DNA from: Micromonospora sp. FIMYZ51
GTDB taxonomy: Bacteria; Actinomycetota; Actinomycetes; Mycobacteriales; Micromonosporaceae
Length of the DNA stretch: 64,000 bases
Direction of reading: 5' to 3'
NCBI RefSeq assembly: GCF_038246755.1
Contig: NZ_CP134706.1
Coordinates: forward strand, 2,108,001-2,172,000
Shown here: positions 52,881-61,684 of the stretch, one piece after another
Position numbering within the stretch: the stretch's first letter is position 1
How the letters are laid out: every line of letters begins with the position of its first letter
Notes under the pieces: model-generated
Told to the model about the DNA's origin: nothing
What the model saw: only the letters and a program-made list of their open reading frames with translations
The model's database searches: none
Translations under genes and position numbers: made by a program

Positions 52881-55667
52881 CTACGGTCGGCCGTCCGCAA
52901 AGGAATCCGGCGTTTCCCCCACCATTGCGCCGAGGCCGGCGCGGGCCAACGCGGTACCGAGTTCGGCCCGACGGGAGATGCCCAACTTGCGGTAGACACG
53001 GGACAGGTTCGTCTCGACGGTCTTGGGGCTGACGAAGAGTTCGTCGGCGATGGCCCGGCTGGTCCGTCCCTGGGCGGCGAGCCGGGCGACCCGCTCCTCG
53101 GTGGCGGTGAGGTCCGACGGCGCGGGCGGACGCCCGCCGAGCCGGGCCGCCTCGGCCCGGGCCCGCCGGGCGAAGGCCGTCGCGCCGAGCGCGTCGAACT
53201 CCACCGCAGCGGTCGCCAATGCCTCCCGGGCCGGTCGCTTGCGGCGCAGCCGGCGGTGCACCACCCCGGCGACCAGCAGGCACCGGGCCCGGTCCAGCGG
53301 CAGCACGTCCGGTGCCACCGCAGCACGCGCCGCGGCGAGTTCGGCCAGGGCGGCCGACGGGTCCACCCCACCGGCGCTGTCCAGCAGGGCCCGGCTGCGG
53401 GCCAGCCCCAGCGACGTCCAGGGCCGGGGCAGGCGTCGGTGTCGCCGCGCCAGCCGGTCCAGGGCCGCCCGGGCGGTGGCCAGGTGGCCGGCGCCCACGC
53501 ACGCCTCGATCCAGTCCGGTTCGAAGCGCTGTGCCAGCGGTTCGGTCAGGCCCATCCGGTCCACGGTCTCGGCGAGCCGGCCGTACCCGGCCGCCGCCTC
53601 GGCCATCCGCCCGGCACAGAGATCGACGAAGGCGGCCAGCTGAAGATGGATCCGCCGACACCAGTCGTCGTCGAGCTCCTCGCCCAGCCGTACGCCCGCC
53701 TCGGCCACCCGCGCCGCCACGTCGAGCCGGCCGCGCAGGGCGTCGAGCAGCCCGGCCAGCCAGGTCTCCGCGGTCAGCTCGGTGCCGAGCAGTTCACCGA
53801 GGTCCCGGGCGGCGGCGATGTGTCGCTCGGCGACCGCCCAGCGTCCCGCCAGCAGTTCGGTTTCGCCGAGATGCTTGAGCAGTTCGTACTGCGACGGTTC
53901 GTCGCCGCGCGCCGCCGCCCGGTCCAGCAGTGCCTGGAGCCGGTCGCGGGCCCGGCCCGGATCGTCGATCGCCTTCCACCAGATCGCCGGAATCGTGCCG
54001 GCCAGCCAGGACGGTTCCGCGCCTTCCATCGCCAGGGCGCGGTCGAGCAGTTCGGTGCGCGGCGGCTCGCCGGCCCGTGCCTCGTTGAAGAACAGGTGCA
54101 GCAGTGCCGCGGCCAGCAGGGTGCGGTCGCCGCCGGGCCCGGCGAGCAGGGCGATGGCCGCCTGAGCGTGGGCCCGGGCCGGTTCCGGCACGTCGACGAA
54201 GAGCGCCAGGTGGGCGTGGATCCGGCCGGCGAGCAGGGTGCCGGGCGGAGTCGCCGCCAGCGCCCGACTCGCGGCCTCGACCGCCGTGCCCCCCGGCTCG
54301 TCGGCGCTCCACGCGACCACCGCCCGCAGCAGCAACGCCTCGGCGCGTACGTCGCCGGTGAAGGTGGCGGCCACCACCTCGGCGGCGGCTCGGGCCCCCG
54401 GATGGTCGCCACAGTCGAACCGGCAGCGGGCCGCCGCCAACAGCCGCTCGCCGTGATTGACCCGGTCGTCGGCGGGGGTGAGGCGGCCGGCCGCCTCGTA
54501 CAGGTTGGCGGCGGCCTCTGCCGCGCCCCGGGCGTGCTGACGGGCGGCGGCTGCGGCGAGCGCGTCGGCCACCACCGCATCGGCGGTGACCGTGCAGCGG
54601 GCCAGGTGCCGGACCCGTTCGTCGGGGTCGGTCACCACCTCGGCCAGCCGGCGGTGCAGGCCACGCCGGACGCCGGGTGGAATGCCGGCGCGGACCGCCG
54701 CGGCGTACACCGGGTGGGCGAACTCGACGCGCAGCGGCGTGACGACAAGCAGCCCGGCCTCCTCCGCCGGGTCGAACGCGCTGGGGGAGACCCCGGCCGC
54801 CGCCAGTTCCCGGAGCAGGGGTACGCCGAGCAGGGCCGCCAGCCGTACGGCGTCCCGGCAGCGGGCCGGCAGCCCGGCGAGCACCTCGCCGAGGAGTTGG
54901 TGCATGGAGGAGGCCACCGGCAGGTCCTCGGCCGGCTCCGGGGGCTCCGGCAGGCGCTGCACGGCACGGGCCACCTCGATGGCGACCAGCGGATTGCCGC
55001 CGGCCTCCCGGGCGATCCGGGTCAGCAGCGAGCGGTTCAGCGTGCTGCCGACCCGCTCCCGCAGCACATGGTGCAACTCGTTCACGCCGAGCGGCGTCAG
55101 CGACAGCCGGGTCAGCCGGCCGGCGGCGGCGCCGAGCCCGAGGGGTGCGGCCCGCAACGCGCCCGCGTTGTCGCTGCGACAGCTGACCAGAGTGGCCGGT
55201 CCCGGGCCGACCCGCCGCAGCGCGAACCGCAGGGCGCGTTCACTCGGCCGGTCCAGCCACGGCGCGTCGTCCACGGCGACCAGCACCGGCCCGCCCATGG
55301 CCAGCGCCGCCTCCAGCAGCGAGCGGGTGGCCGCGCCGATCACCCGCTCGTCCACCGGTTCGTCACCCTCGCGAGTGAGCAGCACCATCTCGGCCGCGAC
55401 CCGTTGCGGACGCGGGAGCTGGGTGGTCAGCTCCGCCAACGGGCGCAGCAGGTCGGCGAGGGCGGCGAAGGGCAGGTCCGTCTCGCATTCGGTCGGCGCA
55501 CAGGAGAGCACCTGCCAGCCGGCCTGGGCCGCCTCGCTGACCAACGCCCGCAGCAACACCGTCTTGCCGATCCCGGCCGGGCCTTCCAACAGCACCGGCC
55601 CGGGCTCGCTGAGGGAGCGCCACGCCTGATCGAACAGTTCGTCCCGGCCGACGAGCGCTCGCCGCAT
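52881..55667 (-). CDS. Large LuxR-family ATP-binding regulator (LAL)
   Basis: 928 aa from ATG 55667. N-terminal AAA ATPase: Walker A GPAGIGKT near residue 33 and Walker B VLVAVDDAPWLDR. A long TPR-like helical middle. C-terminal LuxR HTH (last about 65 residues; LTATEERVARLAAQGRTSRA and KTVETNLSRVYRKLG). MalT-like STAND proteins need a ligand and ATP to activate transcription; in actinobacteria they commonly switch on secondary-metabolite clusters. No such cluster is in view. Confidence 0.92.
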   Translation of the reverse strand: MRRALVGRDELFDQAWRSLSEPGPVLLEGPAGIGKTVLLRALVSEAAQAGWQVLSCAPTECETDLPFAALADLLRPLAELTTQLPRPQRVAAEMVLLTREGDEPVDERVIGAATRSLLEAALAMGGPVLVAVDDAPWLDRPSERALRFALRRVGPGPATLVSCRSDNAGALRAAPLGLGAAAGRLTRLSLTPLGVNELHHVLRERVGSTLNRSLLTRIAREAGGNPLVAIEVARAVQRLPEPPEPAEDLPVASSMHQLLGEVLAGLPARCRDAVRLAALLGVPLLRELAAAGVSPSAFDPAEEAGLLVVTPLRVEFAHPVYAAAVRAGIPPGVRRGLHRRLAEVVTDPDERVRHLARCTVTADAVVADALAAAAARQHARGAAEAAANLYEAAGRLTPADDRVNHGERLLAAARCRFDCGDHPGARAAAEVVAATFTGDVRAEALLLRAVVAWSADEPGGTAVEAASRALAATPPGTLLAGRIHAHLALFVDVPEPARAHAQAAIALLAGPGGDRTLLAAALLHLFFNEARAGEPPRTELLDRALAMEGAEPSWLAGTIPAIWWKAIDDPGRARDRLQALLDRAAARGDEPSQYELLKHLGETELLAGRWAVAERHIAAARDLGELLGTELTAETWLAGLLDALRGRLDVAARVAEAGVRLGEELDDDWCRRIHLQLAAFVDLCAGRMAEAAAGYGRLAETVDRMGLTEPLAQRFEPDWIEACVGAGHLATARAALDRLARRHRRLPRPWTSLGLARSRALLDSAGGVDPSAALAELAAARAAVAPDVLPLDRARCLLVAGVVHRRLRRKRPAREALATAAVEFDALGATAFARRARAEAARLGGRPPAPSDLTATEERVARLAAQGRTSRAIADELFVSPKTVETNLSRVYRKLGISRRAELGTALARAGLGAMVGETPDSFADGRP

Positions 55668-55737
55668 GGACAGGATTCTGGCACCGCCTGACCACAGGTG
55701 ACCATCGTGCGGACGGCGAGCCACCGGCGGCGGTCGG

Positions 55738-56700
55738 TCAGGCGTGCAGCGTCCGGCTGGGTGGGATTCCGTAGATGGCGTGGTATCGCGCGGTGAACCG
55801 GCTGTGGCTGAGAAATCCCCATCGCGAGGCGATGGCCGAGACCGTCTCCTGTCGCGGATCGGCCAGCAGCAGGTCGTGGTGGGCCCGATCGAGCCGGACG
55901 CGGCGCAGGTGGGCCATTGGCGTGGTGTCCAGGTGGCGGCGGAACGCCAGTTGCAGGGCCCGCAGCGAGACCTGGGCGGCGGCGGCGATGTCGGCCGCGC
56001 CGATGTCCCGGTCCGCGTGCTCCTCGATGAACGCGGTCGCTCGGCGCAGGGTCGCGGTCGTCGCGTCGCGTCGCTCCATCGCGGTCGGCCAGCCGGCGGT
56101 GGTGTTGGGGAAAACCGCGAGGGCGGCGGCGGCCAGCATCCGGGCGGCGTTGGCGAGCACCAGCGGCTGCCGGTGGGCGGACGGGTTGCCCAGTACGACG
56201 TGGTTGAGGTAGCTGGTGGTGTGCCGCCACAGCCGGGCCAGGCCCGGCGAGATCGGGGTCAGGCCGGTGAACCTGGTCGCACCCGCCCGGTCGTCCGCGG
56301 TGCCGCCGGTCACCTTGGTCAGCACGGACCGGTCGAGCACGCACCCGACGAGCTTGCCGGGTCGCCAGTGCATCGAGAACGGCAGGCCCGGTGCGGCGGC
56401 CAGGAACACGTCGCCCGGACCGAGCCGATCGTTCACCCCGGCGCAGCTGCGGTCGACCCGACCGCTCACCACCTGGCCGATCATCAGCGCCTCGATGGGC
56501 CCGACGTCGATGTCCAGCCGGGTGGTCTGCTCCACCGTCTCCAACCAGAACGCTCCGGCGTCGATGCGGTGATGGCGCAGCCGATAGCGTTCGGTCGACC
56601 GCATGATCAGTTCCGTGCCGTACGCGCCCGTCAGGAAGGCGCTGATGGTGTCCGGGTCGCTGCTGTCGAACCGGTGTGCGGTCGGAACCTTCGTGTTCAC
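55738..56700 (-). CDS. AraC-family regulator with N-terminal sensing domain
   Basis: 320 aa from GTG 56700 (GGAGACGCC upstream); ATG 56739 is possible. The N-terminal part resembles AraC-binding-like domains (beta-rich, PGDVFLAAPG-type segment). C-terminal two-HTH region with DIGAADIAAAAQVSLRALQL and SAIASRWGFLSHSRFTARYHAIYG. Diverges from the gene at 57023. Confidence 0.88.
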   Translation of the reverse strand: MNTKVPTAHRFDSSDPDTISAFLTGAYGTELIMRSTERYRLRHHRIDAGAFWLETVEQTTRLDIDVGPIEALMIGQVVSGRVDRSCAGVNDRLGPGDVFLAAAPGLPFSMHWRPGKLVGCVLDRSVLTKVTGGTADDRAGATRFTGLTPISPGLARLWRHTTSYLNHVVLGNPSAHRQPLVLANAARMLAAAALAVFPNTTAGWPTAMERRDATTATLRRATAFIEEHADRDIGAADIAAAAQVSLRALQLAFRRHLDTTPMAHLRRVRLDRAHHDLLLADPRQETVSAIASRWGFLSHSRFTARYHAIYGIPPSRTLHA

Positions 56701-57022
56701 GGCGTCTCCATCACAGTGGACGGAGTGGTCTGTCGCCACGCACGGCCAGCCGGTGTACTGGGCTCAGTCCGGCAGCGTGACCTGAAAATTCCCGTAAATG
56801 CTAATCCACAAAGGAGGGATTCCCGTCGATCTCATGCGGCATATGCGGTGCCGTGGGCTGAATGTCGCTCGTTGCCGACCGGGGGAGGGCTTCGTTTTCG
56901 GGCTAGGGCCACACGTTCCCGTGCGCCTGCCGGACTAGCCGATGACCGATCGTGGCCATGATCATGCAAAGCGTGTCGAGCGAAAGGTAGCTATTCGACC
57001 GAACGGATGAATTAGGGGTGGG
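56701..57022. other. 322-bp divergent intergenic region
   Basis: No gene found. An AAGGAGGG sequence at about 56808 is too far from the next ATG (56834) to serve it. AT content rises near 56780-56830 and 56950-57010, where promoters for the flanking genes probably lie. Confidence 0.5.
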
Positions 57023-57682
57023 GTGTTGGAGATCAAAAATCCGACTGACATCGTCCGGTTGGCGTCGGCTGAAGCGCTTCGGCGGATCGCCGAGGAGACC
57101 CTCCTGACCGGCCTTCTGGGGATCCGGATGGCCGCCCTCGGCGGCAGCCTCCGGGATGTGCTGCGCGTGGCCCTGGTGGCGCAGCGGCTGGCCACACCGG
57201 CACGGCTCATCGCGTTGTGTCGGGAATCGGGTTTCGGTCCCGATGCCTTCGACCTGCTTGGGCATCATCTGCTTGGTGCCCTGGTCGGTTATCGGCCGGG
57301 GCCGGATGCGTTGGTACGGGTCGGCGGTGCGCTCGGGCTGGCCCGTCGGGAGTTGTTCACATCCGGTGGTCCGCCGTCCGGCGAGCCGGTCCGGGTCCGT
57401 GCTCATCCGGGTCGGCGCAACAGTGCGGCGGGGCGCTACCGCTCGGCGAAGCCACCGGAGCACCTGCCCTCGCCGCCAGCCTGGACCTGCACCGGATGTG
57501 GCCAGGAGTGGCCGTGCGCGGTCAAACAGAGCCAGTTGCTGGCCGAGTTCGGCGGAGCCCGGGCGGCGCTCGCGGTCTACCTGGGCTCGTGCCTGCTCGC
57601 CGCCGCTCGTGACCTGCCCGGCCTGCCGCTGGCCAGAGCCCGGAACCGGTTCCTCGGCTGGCTGCCGCGCCGGCCGTTCTGA
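57023..57682 (+). CDS. Hypothetical protein with a CxxC-WPC motif
   Basis: 219 aa from GTG 57023 (the next codon is TTG). N-terminal half helical (LASAEALRRIAEETLLTGLLG). After a basic, disordered stretch (about 125-150) comes WTCTGCGQEWPCAVKQSQLLAEFGG, three Cys that could hold zinc, then a Leu-rich helix. Such W-C-x2-CG-x2-WPC tails recur in actinobacterial proteins of unknown function. Confidence 0.75.
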   Translation: MLEIKNPTDIVRLASAEALRRIAEETLLTGLLGIRMAALGGSLRDVLRVALVAQRLATPARLIALCRESGFGPDAFDLLGHHLLGALVGYRPGPDALVRVGGALGLARRELFTSGGPPSGEPVRVRAHPGRRNSAAGRYRSAKPPEHLPSPPAWTCTGCGQEWPCAVKQSQLLAEFGGARAALAVYLGSCLLAAARDLPGLPLARARNRFLGWLPRRPF

Positions 57683-57737
57683 TCAGTGCTGCCCCCGCGC
57701 CGGTCCGCTCGGGTGGCGCTCCGGCGACCCGGGCTGC

Positions 57738-57772
57738 GGTCCGCCGGGCTGCGGTCCGCAGCCCGGCGGACC
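57738..57772. terminator. Perfect 17-bp palindrome between convergent genes
   Basis: Arms 57738-57754 and 57756-57772 around a single T. The core CGGGCTGCGGTCCGCAGCCCG is strictly symmetric. It separates the gene ending at 57682 from the minus-strand gene ending at 57828. Confidence 0.75.
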
Positions 57773-57827
57773 GGCGGGCGCGCGGGCGGTGCGGCTCGGC
57801 GGACCGCGTCCGGGCAGCAGGCGGTGC

Positions 57828-59513
57828 TCAGTGTGGCGCGGGTTCGGGTGCCCGGTCGTCGGAGGCCGGCCGGTCCAGGGCCTCCTCCCCGGTGGCCGCC
57901 GGGCCGGCGAACCAGTCGATGCCGCCCGGCTTGCCCGCCGCCACGGCCGCCGCCGCCCGCGCCACCGGATCCGTCGGCGCGGCGGTGGTGAGACCCGCCG
58001 CTTGCTGTCCGGCGGAGTCAGGCGTACCTGCGTGCGGGGCCGCATCGTTTCCGGCCACGCTCCCGTCGGTGGTCGGCCCGGTCCGGCCGGCACCGCCCCC
58101 GCTGGCCGCTGGGGTGCCGGAATCGCTCTCGCCGGGCTGGTTCTCGTTGCCGGCCGAGAGGGTCGCCGCGTCGCCGGTCCGGGCCGCCGGCCGCTCATTA
58201 AGGCGCGCAGCCACCACCGGGTACTCGGCGGTCTCGCCACCGCCGGCCGCAGCGGCCATGACGGCCGCCGCCGCCAGGTCGGCGACCCGCTTGGCCTCGC
58301 GTTGCACCCGGGCCCGGGTCTCCTTGGCGTGCCGCTCGGCCGCCTCGACGGCCCGGCGTACCTCGTCCAGCCGCCGGCTCTCCGTCTCCAGATCCCGGTT
58401 GGTCTCCGCCAGCTGCTGGCGCAGCCGGGTCAGCTCGGCGTCCGTGCTCTCCTTGTCGCGCCGCGCCTCGTCGAGCTGTTGCCGGGCGGTCTCCAGCTGC
58501 TCCTGCACCTGGGCCAACACGTCCTGCTGCTCACCGACCGCCAGCTGGACGGCGTGCAGCTGCTCCTCGGCGGCAGCGGCCTGCTCGTCGCTGTGCTTGC
58601 GTACGTCGGCGGCCTGCTCGTCGGCGCGCTTGCGGATCTCCGCCGAGTACTGCTGGGCGTCCGCGATCATCGAGCTGACCCGCTGCTCCGCGGCGGACCG
58701 CTGGGCGGCCAGCTCGCGCTCGACGCTCGCCCGCTGCTCGGCCAGATCCTCCTCGGCCGCGGTCCGCCGCTCCGCCAGCTCCTCCTCGACGGTCGACCGC
58801 CACTGCGCCATTTCCTGCTGGTTCTTCGCGCGGGCCGCCTGGATCTCCTGGTGGATCTGGGTACGCGCGGAGGTGGTCAGCGCCTCCGCCGCCGCGCGGG
58901 CCTGTTCGACCTGTTGGCGACACTGCTCGCCGATCCGCTGCGCCTCCTGCTGGGCCCGCTCGTGTGCGGCCTCGCCCTCGGTACGCAGCTGGTCGGCCCG
59001 TTCGCGGCTCTGCACCAGCTCGGCATCGGCCGCCGCCCGCAGCTCCTCGTACTTCTTCTCGTGCTCGGCCCGCCGGCCGGCCAGCTCCTCTTCGAGGTCG
59101 GCGAGGGCCTTGACGGTCCGCTCGCGAGCGTTGGCGAGGATCTTCTCCGCCTCCGCCTGGAGCTTGGTGGCGCGCTGGGTGTGGGTCTCGATGATGGCGG
59201 CGGCCTGCTTCTCGGCCAGGTCCAGGATCTGGCCGACCATCGGGCCGACGTCCTGGAAGGTCGCCTTGTCCAATTGCGCGGGCCGCTGGCGCAACTCGGT
59301 CACCTCGGCCTGCAACGCGTGCAGCTTGGCGACCATCTCCTGGACCTGTGTGGCGGCCCGGTCCCGTTCGGTCGACACCGCGCTGAGCCGGCCCTCGATC
59401 TGTTCGACGTAGCGCTCGACCTGGCGTTTTTCGTACCCGCGCAGGGTGACCTCGAAGTTCGGCCGCAAAACCAGGTCGTCGCGGGCTGCGAACGGCTCCT
59501 CGCCGATGGACAT
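57828..59513 (-). CDS. DivIVA-like coiled-coil protein (Scy/polarity type)
   Basis: 561 aa. N-terminal DivIVA-like motif FEVTLRGYEKRQVERYVEQIE, then about 350 residues of coiled coil rich in Glu/Ala/Arg/Gln, many heptads, and a Gly/Ala/Pro-rich, disordered C-terminal 130 residues. Similar proteins organise polar growth and the tip-organising centre in filamentous actinobacteria. It is monocistronic. Confidence 0.82.
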   Translation of the reverse strand: MSIGEEPFAARDDLVLRPNFEVTLRGYEKRQVERYVEQIEGRLSAVSTERDRAATQVQEMVAKLHALQAEVTELRQRPAQLDKATFQDVGPMVGQILDLAEKQAAAIIETHTQRATKLQAEAEKILANARERTVKALADLEEELAGRRAEHEKKYEELRAAADAELVQSRERADQLRTEGEAAHERAQQEAQRIGEQCRQQVEQARAAAEALTTSARTQIHQEIQAARAKNQQEMAQWRSTVEEELAERRTAAEEDLAEQRASVERELAAQRSAAEQRVSSMIADAQQYSAEIRKRADEQAADVRKHSDEQAAAAEEQLHAVQLAVGEQQDVLAQVQEQLETARQQLDEARRDKESTDAELTRLRQQLAETNRDLETESRRLDEVRRAVEAAERHAKETRARVQREAKRVADLAAAAVMAAAAGGGETAEYPVVAARLNERPAARTGDAATLSAGNENQPGESDSGTPAASGGGAGRTGPTTDGSVAGNDAAPHAGTPDSAGQQAAGLTTAAPTDPVARAAAAVAAGKPGGIDWFAGPAATGEEALDRPASDDRAPEPAPH

Positions 59514-59827
59514 GCCTCATCCTCCGTACGGTCGCGAGTCGCCACACCGGGGCGGCCCGGCGGCGATGACGCGCAACGCTACCGCTGCTCGCGATGGTCT
59601 GTCGTCCCACCCCGGTACCGTTTCCGGCCACCTGACCGGCGGTGCCGCCGGGCGACGCCAACCCGCGGTGGTACGCCTCCGGTGTGGACCTCCCGACGGA
59701 GCTGGCGACCCGGGGGAGGCGGTTGCATCGACCCGCATCTACCTGCGGCGACGTGGTCGCCGGGGCGGGCGCGGACGGCCGGGACCCGCGCCTTGACATC
59801 AAGTTAGGTTAGGTTAACCTAACCCGC
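59514..59827. other. 314-bp divergent region with the iron-regulated promoter at its right end
   Basis: Contains the promoter for the DivIVA-like gene near 59520-59560 (not defined) and, at 59793-59822, the iron-regulated promoter. Nothing else is supported. Confidence 0.5.
59793..59822 (+). promoter_or_regulatory. Iron box (IdeR/DmdR1) and promoter of the siderophore-transport operon
   Basis: TTGACA (59793-59798) is followed by TTAGGTTAGGTTAACCTAA (59804-59822), a near-consensus IdeR/DmdR box covering the -10 region. The ATG begins 5 bp after the box, without an SD. If TAACCT (59815-59820) is the -10, transcription starts on or next to the ATG, giving a leaderless mRNA. With iron the repressor would block it. 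Confidence 0.85.
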
Positions 59828-60661
59828 ATGTTTAGCGGACCGGCGTCGGAAAACGCCGAGCAGAGCCTACGGGGGGCCGACCTCCGGCTGGGCTACCACG
59901 GCACACCTGTGGTGCACGGTGCGACGATCACGCTACGGCCCGGCACCGTGACCGCGCTCGTCGGACCCAACGGCAGCGGCAAGTCCACGCTGCTGCGGGC
60001 GCTCGCCCGGCTGCACCCCATCGGCGGCGGCGCGGTGCACTTCGCCGACGGCACCGCCGCGGCCGGCCTGCCCGCCAAGGAATTCGCCCGCCGGGTGACC
60101 CTGCTCGCGCAGAGCCGACCGGTGCCCAGCGGGGTCACCGTCCGCGACGTGGTCGGCTACGGCCGCCACCCGTACCGGGGCCGTTGGCGTGCCGACGATC
60201 CCGACGGGCCCGCCGCGGTGGCCCGCGCGATGGACGTCACCGGGGTGGCCGCGATGGCCGACCGGCCGGTGGACGAGCTGTCCGGTGGCGAATTGCAGCG
60301 GGTCTGGCTGGCCACCTGCCTGGCCCAGGACACCCCGGTGCTGCTGCTCGACGAGCCGACCACCTTCCTCGACCTGCGCTACCAGGTCGAGATCCTCGAC
60401 CTGATGCGTGACCTCGCCGACGACCACGGCGTCGCGGTCGGCGTCGTGCTGCACGACCTCAACCAGGCCGCCGCGGTTGCCGACGAGGTGGTGCTGCTGC
60501 ACAACGGCCGGGTCCGCGCCAGCGGCATTCCGGCCCAGGTCTTCACCGAGCCAGACCTGACCGAGACCTACGGCATCCGGATCGAGGTCGCCGTCGACCC
60601 GGCCAGCGGGCTGGTCACCACCCGCCCCGTGGGCCGGCACCTGACCCGGATCCCGGTCTGA
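59828..60661 (+). CDS. Iron-siderophore ABC transporter ATP-binding protein (FecE/FepC type)
   Basis: 277 aa from ATG 59828. Walker A GPNGSGKST, LSGGELQR signature, LLLDEPTTFLDL Walker B and VLHDLNQAA H-loop. Energises siderophore uptake with the downstream fused permease. The start codon lies next to the iron box. Confidence 0.93.
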   Translation: MFSGPASENAEQSLRGADLRLGYHGTPVVHGATITLRPGTVTALVGPNGSGKSTLLRALARLHPIGGGAVHFADGTAAAGLPAKEFARRVTLLAQSRPVPSGVTVRDVVGYGRHPYRGRWRADDPDGPAAVARAMDVTGVAAMADRPVDELSGGELQRVWLATCLAQDTPVLLLDEPTTFLDLRYQVEILDLMRDLADDHGVAVGVVLHDLNQAAAVADEVVLLHNGRVRASGIPAQVFTEPDLTETYGIRIEVAVDPASGLVTTRPVGRHLTRIPV

Positions 60662-60700
60662 ACCCCACCCCGTCAACACCCGCACCAGAGAAAGAACGTC

Positions 60701-61684
60701 ATGTCTCGTACCCGTGTCACCGCCCTGGTCGCCGCCGTCACCGCGTTGGCGCTGGCCGCCTGCGGCACCACTGAGAACACCGCCGAGCCCACGGCCGCCA
60801 CCCCCGCCGCCGGCGGGCCGGTCACCGTGACCGACAGCCGCGGCAAGGAGGTGAAGCTCGACAACCCCGCCTCCAAGGTCGTCGCCCTGGAGTGGGGGGA
60901 GGCCGAGATGCTGGTCAGCCTCGGCGTCATGCCGGTCGGCGTGGCCGACCCCAAGGGCTACGCCACCTGGGTCACCGCCGCCAAGCTCGACGCCGAGGTC
61001 AAGGACGTCGGCACCCGGGGCGAGCCGAGCGTCGACTCGATCGTCGCGTTGCAGCCCGACCTCGTGGTGATGGCCGACGGTCGCGGTCCCAACCTGGTCA
61101 GCCAGCTGGAGAAGTACGTGCCGGTGATCGTCACCAAGAGCAGCGACGCCACGGACAACCTCGGCCGGATGCGCAACGACCTCAACATGATCGCCCAGGC
61201 GGTCGGCCGGACCACCGAGGCGGAGAAGCTGCTCGCCGACCTGGACACGGCGATCGCCGAGGGCAAGCAGAAGATCGCTGAGGCCGGCGCGACCGGCAAG
61301 TCGTTCGCCATCGCCGACGGTTGGAAGGAAGGCAGCACGGTGAGCATCCGGATGTTCGGCGAGGGTGCCCTCGTCTCCCAGCTCGGCATCCAGCTCGGCC
61401 TCACCAACGCCTGGCAGGGCAAGACCGACGAGGTCTGGGGCCTGGGCCAGACCGACGTCGAAGGGCTGACCGGGCTGAAGAGCCCCGACCTGCACTTCTT
61501 CTACAACGCCTCGGACGGCACCGACGTCTTCGCCGACGGCCTGGCCGGCAACGCCATCTGGACCTCGCTGCCCTTCGTGCAGCAGGGCAACCTGCACCGG
61601 ATGCCCGACGGTATCTGGACCTTCGGCGGGCCGCTCTCCGGCAAGCAGTACATCGACCAGTTCGTCGCCACGTACGCGGGGTGA
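60701..61684 (+). CDS. Iron-siderophore substrate-binding lipoprotein
   Basis: 327 aa. Lipobox LAAC (Cys22). FecB-like fold: VVALEWGEAEMLVSLGVMPVGV, DSIVALQPDLVVMADG and GPLSGKQYIDQFV. Presents ferric siderophore to the permease. The permease GTG overlaps its stop by 4 bp. Confidence 0.92.
   Translation: MSRTRVTALVAAVTALALAACGTTENTAEPTAATPAAGGPVTVTDSRGKEVKLDNPASKVVALEWGEAEMLVSLGVMPVGVADPKGYATWVTAAKLDAEVKDVGTRGEPSVDSIVALQPDLVVMADGRGPNLVSQLEKYVPVIVTKSSDATDNLGRMRNDLNMIAQAVGRTTEAEKLLADLDTAIAEGKQKIAEAGATGKSFAIADGWKEGSTVSIRMFGEGALVSQLGIQLGLTNAWQGKTDEVWGLGQTDVEGLTGLKSPDLHFFYNASDGTDVFADGLAGNAIWTSLPFVQQGNLHRMPDGIWTFGGPLSGKQYIDQFVATYAG

Noticed and set aside
56834..56938. 34-codon frame with an AAGGAGGG sequence upstream
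   Set aside because: The SD-like site is about 17 bp from the ATG, too far, and the composition (Arg, Cys, Gly) is not protein-like.
57156..59807. 883-codon open frame antisense to the DivIVA-like gene
   Set aside because: Leu/Gly-rich mirror of a coiled-coil gene, no start with SD and no motif. The minus-strand coiled-coil protein is clearly the real product.
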